This document shows, in pieces, positions 36,520 to 45,868 of a DNA stretch of 64,000 nucleotides. Position 1 is the stretch's first letter; each line of letters opens with the position of its first letter. The stretch lies in assembly GCA_023417655.1 (NCBI GenBank), contig JAEZFD010000029.1:1-64000 (forward strand), read 5' to 3'. A program made the position numbers and the translations under genes. The stretch is from Planctomycetota bacterium. Its GTDB lineage: Bacteria; Planctomycetota; Planctomycetia; Planctomycetales; Planctomycetaceae. The notes under the pieces were generated by a model that was given only the letters and a program-made list of their open reading frames with translations, searched no databases and was not told the DNA's origin.

Positions 36520-37584
36520 ATGGTCACGGCTCGTGGATATGCTGCAACGGCACCGGATCAGGATCTGGCTCCTTTCTCTTTCGAACGGCGTGAGCCGCAG
36601 GCCGGGGACGTGCAGATTGAGATTCTTTACTGCGGGATCTGTCACTCGGACCTGCATCAGGCCCGCAACGACTGGCAGAACTCGATCTATCCAATGGTCC
36701 CTGGACATGAGATCGTCGGGCGAGTCACTGCCATCGGCAAAGACGTGAAGAAAGTGGCCGTCGGTGATCTCGTTGGGGTCGGCTGCATGGTCGACTCCTG
36801 CCATACCTGCGAGAACTGTCAGGACGGACTCGAACAATATTGTGTGGAAGGTCCCACCTGGACCTATAACGCCACCGAACGTGACGGCAGCGGCCGGACT
36901 CAGGGAGGCTATTCCGACGTCATTGTGGCGCGCGAACACTTCGTCGTGAAGGTGCCAGAGAATCTGGACCTGAAAGGAGTGCCTCCGCTGCTGTGTGCCG
37001 GCATCACGTTGTACTCACCGCTGCGCCACTGGAAAGCCGGCCCCGGCAAGAAAGTGGGGATCATCGGTCTCGGCGGACTCGGGCACATGGGCGTCAAACT
37101 CGCAAAAGCGATGGGAGCCCATGTCGTGATGATTACGACGTCGCCAGAGAAGGGGAAAGATGCACTGCGACTTGGGGCCGACGAAGTACTGCTCTCCAAA
37201 GATCCTGAACAGCTCAAGAAGCACGCTGGTTCGTTCCACCTGCTGGTCGACACGATTCCGAACGGTCATGACCTCAACCCCTATTGCTCGCTGTTGAAGC
37301 GGGACGGGACGATCGTCATCGTCGGTGCTCTGATGGCACTGGAGCCGGCATTATATGGAGGAAGCCTCATCGGGCAGCGTGTGAGCGTGGCCGGTTCTGC
37401 CATCGGCGGCATCGCTGAAACTCAGGAGATGCTCGACTTCTGCGGCCAGCACAACATCATCAGCGACGTCGAAATGGTAAATATTCAGGACGTCAATCAG
37501 GCGTACGAACGTCTGATCAAGAATGACGTTCGGTACCGCTTTGTGATCGACATGGAGTCGCTCAAAGCGAGCTCAAAGTCATAG
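36520..37584 (+). CDS. NAD(P)-dependent zinc alcohol dehydrogenase (YahK/AdhC-like)
   Basis: 354 residues. Catalytic zinc ligands lie in YCGICHSD and VPGHEIVG, a structural zinc site follows in MVDSCHTCENCQDGLEQYC, and the NAD(P) fold has GLGGLGHMGVKLAKAMG. This pattern is that of the YahK/cinnamyl-alcohol-dehydrogenase-like class, which reduces various aldehydes with NADPH in the cytosol. ATG at 36520 is preferred; the longer frame from 36271 runs through the FG-GAP gene. A strong terminator follows. Confidence 0.9.
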   Translation: MVTARGYAATAPDQDLAPFSFERREPQAGDVQIEILYCGICHSDLHQARNDWQNSIYPMVPGHEIVGRVTAIGKDVKKVAVGDLVGVGCMVDSCHTCENCQDGLEQYCVEGPTWTYNATERDGSGRTQGGYSDVIVAREHFVVKVPENLDLKGVPPLLCAGITLYSPLRHWKAGPGKKVGIIGLGGLGHMGVKLAKAMGAHVVMITTSPEKGKDALRLGADEVLLSKDPEQLKKHAGSFHLLVDTIPNGHDLNPYCSLLKRDGTIVIVGALMALEPALYGGSLIGQRVSVAGSAIGGIAETQEMLDFCGQHNIISDVEMVNIQDVNQAYERLIKNDVRYRFVIDMESLKASSKS

Positions 37585-37597
37585 CACCAGATGCGAC

Positions 37598-37642
37598 AGG
37601 TCTGCCCGGCTTTCATGAAGCCAGGCAGACCTTTTTTCTTTT
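37598..37642 (+). terminator. intrinsic terminator
   Basis: AGGTCTGCC pairs with GGCAGACCT, extended by GGCTT/AAGCC across a bulge, with a 5-base loop and a run TTTTTTCTTTTT. Closes the alcohol dehydrogenase gene. Confidence 0.92.
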
Positions 37643-37664
37643 TGGGGCCTCAAAAGGAGCTCTC

Positions 37665-38477
37665 ATGTCATCTGCCCGCTGCCTGCTTCTGTCGCTCTCT
37701 TATCTCGCTTTCGCTGCTAGCGTGAGTCAGGCCGGCGACGATCTCACCGGACTGAAACTTGAGAAGGCCCGTCAGCAGTACGAAAAATCATCCGCTCAGC
37801 TCAAAGAGAAGATCCTCCTGCACCTCGACGAAGTTGAGGGAGCCGCAAAGAAATCCGGCAAACCCGAAGCACTGGCACTCGCCCGGGAATCGCGAGCCTC
37901 CTACGAATCATCTGGGAAGATTCCGAACGATGCACCGGTCAGACTCTTTAAGCAAGCCAACCAACTTCATAAGGAATTAGAGAAGGCCTGCGAAGCTGCA
38001 ATCAAGGCATACACGCAGGAAGGGAATCAAAAGCAGGCCGAGGAAGTCAAGAAGTCACTGGCGCGTCTGCAGGCACTCTCCCTCGAACGGGCGACTCGTT
38101 TTCAAGGGACCGTCTTCATCTCCGCCAAGAATGAAGTGGGATACGATCTTGGCAAAGTCTATAAAAACGACCGCATTCGCCTGAGTTACGTGGGTGGCAA
38201 ATGGAAAGGCTGGGGAAATATCGCTTCCGATTCCCCCGATGAGCCGACCCTCGAGAAAGGACAACGAAATCGTCTGGCGATTTGTGAAGCCGATTCACTC
38301 GGGCGCACAAAAGTCATGGTGGTCGTCCCACCTGGAACCCAACATTCCCCATTCGAAATCGTGGCCAGTCGAAATTTCGACCGAGTCGTATTGAGGATCA
38401 ACGACGACGATCACGATTTCGCTACCAATCCCGATGGTCGCGTCTCGTATCACGTGCACATCCTCAGAGGAGAATGA
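37665..38477 (+). CDS. exported protein with coiled-coil N-terminal half, unknown function
   Basis: 270 residues. The ribosome site AAGGAG precedes the ATG by 6 bases. A signal peptide (CLLLSLSYLAFAASVSQAG) is followed by a helical, Lys/Glu-rich half (about residues 30-145) and a beta-rich C-terminal half (FQGTVFISAKNEVGYDLGK and on). No family recognised. It converges with the phosphodiesterase-fold gene on the other strand 9 bases downstream. Confidence 0.72.
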   Translation: MSSARCLLLSLSYLAFAASVSQAGDDLTGLKLEKARQQYEKSSAQLKEKILLHLDEVEGAAKKSGKPEALALARESRASYESSGKIPNDAPVRLFKQANQLHKELEKACEAAIKAYTQEGNQKQAEEVKKSLARLQALSLERATRFQGTVFISAKNEVGYDLGKVYKNDRIRLSYVGGKWKGWGNIASDSPDEPTLEKGQRNRLAICEADSLGRTKVMVVVPPGTQHSPFEIVASRNFDRVVLRINDDDHDFATNPDGRVSYHVHILRGE

Positions 38478-38486
38478 GCACGCCTG

Positions 38487-39800
38487 TCAGGAGACCCCGA
38501 ATTCGCTGAGAACGATACCGGCCACGTCGACGTCGCGATATTCCTGCTGAGGCAGGCCAGCGGACGACAACAGCACTCCCTTCCGGCTCGGATCATCAGC
38601 TGGGCAGCCATGCGACCCACGGACGAGCGATGCATTCAATGGAATTGCTCGGGCCGGCATTTCAATGAACATCTCGACCGGGTCATAGCCAGGCTTCTTG
38701 TGGATGTCGACGGTGCGGGCGTACTCCGGCGCCTTGGTATCATCTTCCCACCAGTAGTATGCAAACCAGGCATTCGGCTGGGCAATGAGTACGATCTCCC
38801 CTGATCGCGGATGGTCGAGGCCGAACTGCTTCCGCTCCTCTCCCACCAGCACATGAGCAATCGCCGGATCATCCCGGAACTGATCTGCGACAAGAACGAT
38901 GTCGTCCTCATCCTGTACGTACACATGCGCCAGCTGGTGATCGACCAGTGCCCACGCAGGTGACTGGCCCGGAATCAGCTGTTCGCGGCCGTTTTCATCT
39001 TTGATTGCCAGCAAACCCGCCGCCCGCAACGTGCGGTTGGGGTAGATCACGGTATCCACTTCGGAAATCGTGTACTCGCTTGCGACAAGCCAGTGAATAT
39101 CATCGAGACCGGCGTCCGCAAACCCCTTGAAGAGGCGGCTCAGCGACTGATCGATGTCGACCACGGCCTTCGCGGCCTCTGGACTGTTGGGCCCGTTCTT
39201 CTGAGCGGCATAGTCCAGATGCGGGATGTAAATGTACGAGAATCGAGGGCCGAACTTCCGGGCGGCGATGACAGCCGAGTCAATGATCCAGTCTGACGAC
39301 TTGATATTGGCGAGCGGTCCCCAGAAGTGCATCAGGGGAAAATGTCCGAGCTGATCGCGGAACTGTCCGTAGAGTTCCGTCGGCTTTGTGTAGCACCACA
39401 GGGATTCAGTACCGTCTGGGTTGTGAATCGGGGCCGGAGTGCAGATGAAGTCGGCTTTGGCTCCCTTGGAATGCAGCGGGAACCAGACGGCCGACGTCAG
39501 CGCGGGGTCATGCTGATGCAACCGTTCCCAGATCTGCGGAGCTTCGAAGCAGCTGTTCCAGGCGGTCCACATCTCGACTTCACCAGAGTCGCGATAGAAG
39601 AAGCCGTTGGCGATAATTCCGTGCTGTTCCGGGCCGACTCCGGTGGTCATGTTCGCCTGCACAGGACAGGTGACCGCCGGGAACGACGGGGTCAACGTTG
39701 AGACTGACCCTGACGCGACCAGTTGCTGAAGATTCGGCATCGACTGCAGGTCTTCACGTCGCAACCCCGGTACGGAAATCAGAACGACATGCTTCGCCAT
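38487..39800 (-). CDS. alkaline-phosphatase-superfamily phosphodiesterase-like protein with altered metal site
   Basis: 437 residues. It follows the type I phosphodiesterase/nucleotide pyrophosphatase pattern: start LISVPGLRR, PSFPAVTCPVQANMTTG with Thr44 as the usual nucleophile site, QHGIIANGFF, and YIPHLDYAAQKNGP. Compared with the active family, the first Asp is Pro11, the D-x-x-x-H pair reads Asp196 to Gln200, and the Asp-His pair reads Glu242-Tyr243. Several metal ligands are therefore changed. It may be a distinct subfamily or inactive. It starts 5 bases after trmB ends, so the two form an operon. No signal peptide. Confidence 0.75.
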   Translation of the reverse strand: MAKHVVLISVPGLRREDLQSMPNLQQLVASGSVSTLTPSFPAVTCPVQANMTTGVGPEQHGIIANGFFYRDSGEVEMWTAWNSCFEAPQIWERLHQHDPALTSAVWFPLHSKGAKADFICTPAPIHNPDGTESLWCYTKPTELYGQFRDQLGHFPLMHFWGPLANIKSSDWIIDSAVIAARKFGPRFSYIYIPHLDYAAQKNGPNSPEAAKAVVDIDQSLSRLFKGFADAGLDDIHWLVASEYTISEVDTVIYPNRTLRAAGLLAIKDENGREQLIPGQSPAWALVDHQLAHVYVQDEDDIVLVADQFRDDPAIAHVLVGEERKQFGLDHPRSGEIVLIAQPNAWFAYYWWEDDTKAPEYARTVDIHKKPGYDPVEMFIEMPARAIPLNASLVRGSHGCPADDPSRKGVLLSSAGLPQQEYRDVDVAGIVLSEFGVS

Positions 39801-39805
39801 ATGAA

Positions 39806-40468
39806 TTATTCTCCTGCACCACGTCGCTGCCAGAGTCCCCGATAGATGGGGAGACCGAGCTTCCGCTTCTTGCGTTCGTAACTGGTCTGATAGTCCATGT
39901 CATCCACAGGAGCCCGCTCGTCGGGAGGAGGCATTGGGATGAATCCTTCATGATGGTTCATCAATCCGGAGATAACGCCAAAATACTCTTCGACATCCGT
40001 CCAGGAGTGAAGCCACCCGCCCGGCTTGATAATCGTTGCCGCGAGATCGGCGAAGCGATCGTTGAACACACGTCGCTGACGATGTCGCCGCTTCCACCAC
40101 GGATCAGGGAAGTACACATGCACGGCATCGACTGATGCCGGGGCAATCATCTTCGAGAAGGCGATGAACACATCTCCGCCCAGCACCCGAACGTTCGGCA
40201 AACCGAGCTTCTTGATCCGCTGAGCACCGCGACGGGCTTCTTTGTATTCGAGTTCGATGCCGAGGAAGTTGGTGTCCGGGCGGGCCTGACCGGCATGATA
40301 CAGGAACAGTCCGCGTCCACATCCAACATCGATTTCGACAGGCTTGTCATTCCCGAAAAAGTCAGACCAATTCACATGTGAGCCGGCGGGGACCTCTACA
40401 TCTTCGAGCACTCGAAAATAAGGCTTCAGGTCGAGGGGAGGCAACGGCGGGGTCGATGAACGGGACAT
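39806..40468 (-). CDS. trmB: tRNA (guanine-N7-)-methyltransferase
   Basis: 220 residues from the ATG at 40468; an upstream ATG at 40507 would add 13. Motif I VEIDVGCGRGLFLY, NFLGIELEYKEARR, and DAVHVYFPDPWWKRRHRQRR are diagnostic of TrmB, which methylates G46 in the variable loop of tRNAs using SAM. Cotranscribed with the phosphodiesterase-fold gene 5 bases downstream. Confidence 0.92.
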   Translation of the reverse strand: MSRSSTPPLPPLDLKPYFRVLEDVEVPAGSHVNWSDFFGNDKPVEIDVGCGRGLFLYHAGQARPDTNFLGIELEYKEARRGAQRIKKLGLPNVRVLGGDVFIAFSKMIAPASVDAVHVYFPDPWWKRRHRQRRVFNDRFADLAATIIKPGGWLHSWTDVEEYFGVISGLMNHHEGFIPMPPPDERAPVDDMDYQTSYERKKRKLGLPIYRGLWQRRGAGE

Positions 40469-40837
40469 GACTTCGGTATTGAGAGAGACAAAAAAATGGC
40501 GTGTCATTCACAGATTCTGGGCGTGCCGACAGAAGGAGCAGGAGCCCCCGTCGGCACGCAACCGGATTGTATCGACTCACAGGCGAACTGAAACACCCCC
40601 CGCTGCCGAATCAGGGGAATCGCAGCAATGATTTTGCCCGGTGGGATTCTCGGCCTCAAGTGACCGACCCGGCATCCCCCGTTGACAGCAGCGTGAGACG
40701 ATCTACCATCAGCCAGCACCCAGGAACCTGCACTTTCCCAACCGCGCCAGGCAATCCCCGCAGGACCGAAATACGCTCAGGCACGCCAGGCACTTCCTCA
40801 GTTTTCACTGCCGTCATCCGAGAATTGTGAGACATTC
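40469..40837. other. divergent promoter region of trmB and ispE
   Basis: About 370 bases. No gene, hairpin or clear operator seen. The ispE GTG has no obvious strong ribosome site. Confidence 0.4.
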
Positions 40838-41737
40838 GTGATCATTTCCCGGAAAGGGTCGAGCCTCGAAGTCCTTGCTCCAGCGAAGCTGAATCTCGCA
40901 CTCGAAGTCCTCAGGCGGCGAGACGATGGTTATCACGAACTCGAAACCACCATGCTTTCGGTGCGTCTGTACGACACGCTTTCGTTTTGTCCTTCCGATT
41001 CCGATGAACTCAAACTCACCTGCTCCGCTGTCGCCGGATCGTCTTCTTCCTCACTCGTCGCTGATGAAAGAAATCTTGTCCTCCGTGCAGCCCGTCTGCT
41101 GCGAGAAGAGACCGGGAGCAGCGCAGGTGCAACGATCCATCTGCAGAAGCGCATTCCGGTCGAAGCAGGGATGGGGGGCGGATCAAGCGACGCGGCAGCG
41201 ACACTGGTCGCCCTGAACCAGTTCTGGAACCTCAATCTGGAGTCCCAGAAACTCCATCAACTCGCAAGTCGCCTCGGAAGCGATGTGAACTTCTTTCTCG
41301 AGTCACCCGTCGCTGCGCGTTGCACCGGCCGTGGCGAACAGATTCAGCCTCTGGCCATTCGAGGAACTTATCACTTCGTGATCGTGAAGCCCCCCTTCGG
41401 CCTTTCAACAGCTCAGGTGTTCCAGCAGTGGAAGTCGGCAGGCGGCTCCCGTCCGGGCAGCAATGACGCTGTGAAATCAGCTCTGGAATCCGGTCGGGCC
41501 GATCAGCTGGGTCAGGCGATCCACAACGATCTCACGCAGCCGGCGCTGATGCTGAACCCGGGGCTCGAGAACCTGCTTGAGAGATTCCAGAGAGAGTCCG
41601 TCGCTGGTTTCGGCATGACCGGCAGTGGTTCGGCCTGCTTCGCGCTGTGCGGATCAGCAGCAATGGCTCAGGCACTTGCTACCCGGTGTCGGCAAGAACG
41701 ACTCGGCGAAGCCTTCGCCGTTTCTTCAGGATGCTGA
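40838..41737 (+). CDS. ispE: 4-diphosphocytidyl-2-C-methyl-D-erythritol kinase
   Basis: 299 residues from a GTG. GHMP kinase motifs: PAKLNLALEVLRRRDDGYHE near the start (Lys17), the ATP loop PVEAGMGGGSSDAAATL (Asp118 within), and a C-terminal GMTGSGSACF. IspE phosphorylates CDP-methylerythritol in the non-mevalonate isoprenoid route in the cytosol. The last 12 bases overlap the converging squalene-cyclase-like gene on the other strand. Confidence 0.95.
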   Translation: MIISRKGSSLEVLAPAKLNLALEVLRRRDDGYHELETTMLSVRLYDTLSFCPSDSDELKLTCSAVAGSSSSSLVADERNLVLRAARLLREETGSSAGATIHLQKRIPVEAGMGGGSSDAAATLVALNQFWNLNLESQKLHQLASRLGSDVNFFLESPVAARCTGRGEQIQPLAIRGTYHFVIVKPPFGLSTAQVFQQWKSAGGSRPGSNDAVKSALESGRADQLGQAIHNDLTQPALMLNPGLENLLERFQRESVAGFGMTGSGSACFALCGSAAMAQALATRCRQERLGEAFAVSSGC

Positions 41738-42853
41738 AGGAGTCCGGCACCGCGACAGGGCGATCAACGAGTACGCAGTGACAAGGTTGGGATCCCCTTC
41801 ATACCAGCGTGTGGTCTCATTGATCCAGCTGCCGTTCGGCTTCTGTTGCGAGAACAGTTTCTCTGCAAGTTCCTTCCGCCAGTCATGAGACCGTGAAGAG
41901 CTATCCACAAACTGATCCTGCCCCAGTGTCTCCAGCGCCTTTGCGAACACCTGATAATAATAGTACAGCCCCTGCTGCCCCATGCCGGGATTCTCATCGA
42001 GAGTGTAGAAGCGGCTGATCCATTCCAATGCCGATTTGACTCGTGGATCGTCGGGATTCACCCCGGCGTAGATCATGCTCTTCAAGCCGGCATAGGTCAT
42101 ACTCGCGTACGAACGCAGTCCCCCATCAGGAGTAGTTCCAGCCATCGATGAGCCTCCGGCGGCGGGCGTGTAGTAGAAGCCGCCGTCTTTCACCTTGTCC
42201 GCATGCGGAGTGGTGTTGTGCTCACTCGGCAGATTCTGACACCGGGAAACGAAGACCAGCGCGTTCTGCACGGCGGCGTCATGTGAAGAAATTCCAGCAG
42301 CCTGCAGTGCCTCGAGGAAGAACATGGTGTTGGAGAGGTCTGGACGCGAGTGACTTCCATAACCGGCGCCACCAAAGGAGGCATGGGAACGGTCCCCGAC
42401 TTCGGCCTCGTCCCATTGAACCTCTTTCAGATACGACACCGCCTTTTCGATGTCCTCATTGAAGCGTCCGTCTGCATTGGCGGAACTGAATGCGAGAACG
42501 GCAAGAGAGGTCTCGTAGTTCCGGTGCGTCGACTTGGGATGGTAAACCCCTCCGTCGGGTTGCCGGTGAGCCTTCAGCACAGCGAGCCCTGACGCGACGG
42601 CGCGGTTGTCTACTGGAACGTCACTCACCAGCAGTGCATGAGTCGCAATTGCAGTGATTCCGAGCGCTGTCGGAGCGGTCCAGGTCCCATCCGGCGACTG
42701 GCTCGACTGCAGAAAGGTCGCTCCCTTTTCGATGGCGGTCTTCAGTGACGTCGCATCAGGACCTGCAGCGCGAACCCGCTGAGATGCAGCCGTCTTCAGC
42801 GCGAGAAGACTGGAGCACCACACGAGAAACCGACGACGTGATCCCTGCAACAT
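41726..42853 (-). CDS. exported squalene-cyclase/prenyltransferase-repeat protein
   Basis: 375 residues. An N-terminal Tat-like or Sec signal (SRRRFLVWCSSLLALKTAAS) is followed by alpha/alpha-barrel repeats of the squalene-cyclase type: FLQSSQSPDGTWTAP, LKAHRQPDGGVYHP and SQQKPNGSWINE, each with a Gln/Pro-Asp/Asn-Gly-x-W/Y block. Such exported proteins are widespread in planctomycetes and lack the DxDD catalytic motif of true cyclases, as here. Function unknown. It overlaps the 3' end of ispE by 12 bases. Confidence 0.85.
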   Translation of the reverse strand: MLQGSRRRFLVWCSSLLALKTAASQRVRAAGPDATSLKTAIEKGATFLQSSQSPDGTWTAPTALGITAIATHALLVSDVPVDNRAVASGLAVLKAHRQPDGGVYHPKSTHRNYETSLAVLAFSSANADGRFNEDIEKAVSYLKEVQWDEAEVGDRSHASFGGAGYGSHSRPDLSNTMFFLEALQAAGISSHDAAVQNALVFVSRCQNLPSEHNTTPHADKVKDGGFYYTPAAGGSSMAGTTPDGGLRSYASMTYAGLKSMIYAGVNPDDPRVKSALEWISRFYTLDENPGMGQQGLYYYYQVFAKALETLGQDQFVDSSSRSHDWRKELAEKLFSQQKPNGSWINETTRWYEGDPNLVTAYSLIALSRCRTPSAS

Positions 42854-42957
42854 GGTGCACCTTTTCTACGTTGAATGTGAACTCTTCTCCTCTCAGTTTG
42901 CACGTCGGAGAAGACAGCGTCAATCAAGGGCTCGAAACCGCTCCCAGCAGGATCCCC

Positions 42958-45063
42958 TCAGGGAGAAGGTCTCAATTCCCCTGCTCCGAGCAATTCCCCA
43001 AAGAAGTCTCTGAACAAAGGAGTCGAGAGTTCCGCTGGGCCTCCTTCTTCCAGCACCAGTACCACGACAACGCGTGGCTGTTCCGCCGGGGCGTAACCAA
43101 CAAACCAGCTGTGCCCTGACTTGCCTGCGACGCTGCCGGTGCCGCAGGTGGCACTCACATTCAACATGGTCATGACAGCACCGTGAGCAATGCCTCGCGG
43201 GTCAGAAACCGATTGATTCAGCGCCTGTCGGAGAACTGCAAGTGTCTCGGGGCTCACCCCCGGAACTCGTGTCCATCCCGCAGGAGATTGAGGTTCAGCC
43301 GACGACAGCGATTGAGCCACGTGTGGTGTGACCAGATGACCTCCATTTGCGATCGCAGCAAAGAATCGTGCGATCTGCAATGGGGTCACCAGCAGGCCAC
43401 CCTGTCCGACGGCGAACTGAAGTGCTTCCCCACTGACGACGGGACGCCGTGGATCCAATGGAGCGAAAGTCGGGAGTTTCCCTGATGCCTCGCCGGGAAG
43501 GTCGATGCCGGTCCGACTACCAAAGCCAAAGCGAACCGCCCATTCCCTGAGTTCATCAGGTCCAAGTCGGCGAGCCATTTCATAAGAGCTGACCTGACAG
43601 GACTGAGTCAGGGTTTCGTTGAACAGCAACTGTCCATGGCCGACCCCCAACTGGGCAAACATCCGACAGCGCAGCTCGTCAGGACGGTCGAGATAACCCT
43701 GACATTGAAACACTTCATCACTGCTCGCCACCTGCGACTGCAAGGCAGCCAGCGCCGTCAGGAACTGGAAGACGGCACCGGGCGGAAGTGCCATCTGCGT
43801 CGCTCGATTGAAGAGTGGTTGAGCCGGGTCCTGAATGATCCGCTGCCATTCTTCGGCGCTGGGCTGAACCTGCACGTTCAGCGGAACGCGCGGACTCGTC
43901 GCCAGCGTCAGCAGATCACCAGTCCGAACGTCCATCGCGAGCAGACAGCCCCCCCGCGGAATCGGAATTCCGGACGCCAGACTTCGCGGGGGAGGATAGA
44001 GCGCCTGATCCAGCAGTTGTTCGGCGAGTTGTTGTAACTGGAAATCGATCGTCAGCGTGACGTCCTGTCCGTCCTCCTGCGCCACGATCGCCTCTTCCCG
44101 AATCACCTCTCCATGGCGATCACGTGTCTTTCGAACCTGTCCCGGGAGCCCGGCCAGTCGCTCGTGATAAGACTTCTCGATCCCGGATTCGCCCAGTCGG
44201 GCCTGCTGCCCCGTCTCTTCTGACTTCTTTTGTCGACTCACACCAACGACATGAGCGGCCAGTGCCCCCTGAGGGTAGGTTCGCCGGGAATTGGGCTGGA
44301 TGGTCACGCCACGAAATCGCTCAGGCTGCGACTGAATCGCCGCGACAACCCGCAGCTGAACATCGGGAATGACCACATGCGATTCGAGTTCTTCTTTGAG
44401 AATGATCGGGTCGCTGGAGAACCGGTCAGGTGGGCGAGTCAGTTCATCCACAATCAGACGCGAGATGCCTGTTAGTCCCTGAGACCAGTCGAACGGTTTT
44501 TCCTGTCTCTCCAGTCGAGCCTGGCGCTGCCGTTCGACGGATGCCTGCATCCCTTCAATCCGGCGCTGAATCGATGCCATACGCGCCGTGATGTCCCCCG
44601 ATTCTAACCCGGTGACTGCAGCGAGGCTCTCGATCAGCTGAGCCTGATGCTCCAGCAATCGCTGCTTTACTTCTTCGCGAAGTCGCGGGTCTTTTCGTCG
44701 CTTGCTGTTAAGTTCCCGGCTGATCTGCCGTTTGATCCAGACAGGATCGAGTGGCTTTTCCAGCCAGCGATATTCCACAGCCACGTCATAGCGAACTTCA
44801 TCCTGAGCGAGCACGATTCCGTCTCGTGTCAAAATGCGGCCGGCATTGGGAGGAACGGCAACTGTCTCAGTCGACGGAGTTTCCCAAGGTGTGACAAACC
44901 GGTCGGCGATGATGCCCTGCACATGAATCAGGCGAAGGACAATCGGAACCTGCAGAAGCAGGATCGCGCCAGCCAGCAGGAGAGGACGGTATCTCGACGT
45001 CGCCCCCGGGGCAGAGGTCTCAACCCAGTCTTCTGTCAGCTGAGAAAATGGTTGGTTACGCAC
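42958..45063 (-). CDS. mrdA: penicillin-binding protein 2 homologue with lost transpeptidase residues
   Basis: 701 residues (E. coli PBP2 is 633). One membrane helix near residues 26-45; a Lys/Arg-rich, probably coiled-coil insert at about 105-190; the pedestal segment follows, then the transpeptidase domain. In the position of the SxxK nucleophile motif the sequence is LPPGAVFQF: Ala430 for Ser and Gln433 for Lys. The SxN position reads Ser-Cys-Gln (488-490) and the KTG position reads AGKSGHSWFVGYAP, with a shortened segment. The reading frame is intact and the rest of the fold is well kept, so this is likely a structural partner of the elongation machinery, not a working transpeptidase. It lies 16 bases after mreD on the same strand. 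Confidence 0.85.
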   Translation of the reverse strand: MRNQPFSQLTEDWVETSAPGATSRYRPLLLAGAILLLQVPIVLRLIHVQGIIADRFVTPWETPSTETVAVPPNAGRILTRDGIVLAQDEVRYDVAVEYRWLEKPLDPVWIKRQISRELNSKRRKDPRLREEVKQRLLEHQAQLIESLAAVTGLESGDITARMASIQRRIEGMQASVERQRQARLERQEKPFDWSQGLTGISRLIVDELTRPPDRFSSDPIILKEELESHVVIPDVQLRVVAAIQSQPERFRGVTIQPNSRRTYPQGALAAHVVGVSRQKKSEETGQQARLGESGIEKSYHERLAGLPGQVRKTRDRHGEVIREEAIVAQEDGQDVTLTIDFQLQQLAEQLLDQALYPPPRSLASGIPIPRGGCLLAMDVRTGDLLTLATSPRVPLNVQVQPSAEEWQRIIQDPAQPLFNRATQMALPPGAVFQFLTALAALQSQVASSDEVFQCQGYLDRPDELRCRMFAQLGVGHGQLLFNETLTQSCQVSSYEMARRLGPDELREWAVRFGFGSRTGIDLPGEASGKLPTFAPLDPRRPVVSGEALQFAVGQGGLLVTPLQIARFFAAIANGGHLVTPHVAQSLSSAEPQSPAGWTRVPGVSPETLAVLRQALNQSVSDPRGIAHGAVMTMLNVSATCGTGSVAGKSGHSWFVGYAPAEQPRVVVVLVLEEGGPAELSTPLFRDFFGELLGAGELRPSP

Positions 45064-45079
45064 TCAGGCCTCTTCCGCA

Positions 45080-45598
45080 TCACGCGGCAAACTCGTGAAA
45101 GTTGCTGCGTCCGGCGCGCCACAATGAGACCGCTGCGACCAGTGACTGACAGATCAAATAAAGCAGGAATGTTGCCGCCAGTTTTGCAAGCAGCAGAATC
45201 AGGACAGGCTGAGCCGGCCAGGTCCCAGTGAGGAACAACGCGAAGGCCACCCGTGTTCCGAAAAGGATTGCCAGTACCAGAACACCCCACAAAGCGCGAT
45301 CGAGCAAGGAGCGCGTGAAACCCTGAGGAGACAACCACTGCTGACAGATCACAGCGAGAGTCGCCGCGATAAAGATGCCTTGCCCGACGGGGCCCCCAGC
45401 AAAGTCAGCGTTTAACAGCCCAAGCCAGCCGACCCAGAAGACCGATTCGCCTCCACGCAGATGCAGGCAAACGAGCAGCAACGCGAGATCAAGCAGTGAA
45501 GGAAGGACGGGCAGGGAGTGGAGGAGCATAGGCAATGCGTGATCGCCCACTGAAGCAGCGAAAATCAGCAGAGCTGCGATGAGTGCCCGAGTGAACAT
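45080..45598 (-). CDS. mreD: MreD-like rod-shape protein
   Basis: 172 residues with about five membrane helices and few charges. Placement immediately upstream of the PBP2 gene (16 bases) is the classic mreD-mrdA order of the elongation cluster, and composition and size fit MreD. No mreB or mreC is found upstream in the window. MreD belongs to the rod complex in the cytoplasmic membrane. Family match is weaker at sequence level, as usual for MreD. Confidence 0.72.
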   Translation of the reverse strand: MFTRALIAALLIFAASVGDHALPMLLHSLPVLPSLLDLALLLVCLHLRGGESVFWVGWLGLLNADFAGGPVGQGIFIAATLAVICQQWLSPQGFTRSLLDRALWGVLVLAILFGTRVAFALFLTGTWPAQPVLILLLAKLAATFLLYLICQSLVAAVSLWRAGRSNFHEFAA

Positions 45599-45868
45599 GA
45601 ACCGTTCCCTCCCTGGAAACCGTTCGAGCCTAAAAAATTCCGTAAAACGAACCTGTCAGAATAGCGAGAACGCAGAGCCCGGATCAATCCGCGTTTCCGG
45701 ACACGCTCGTTCCCATTGGCTTTTCAGTCCGTCCGAAGTCGCCATCTCGCAGTAGATGATTTTTCAGGAAACGAATATGCTTCCAACGTATTGGGTCATG
45801 ATCTCGTATGAGATGGCAGATGGATCTGAACAACACCTGCCATCCCCGCTCTTGCGTGGAGTCCAGTC

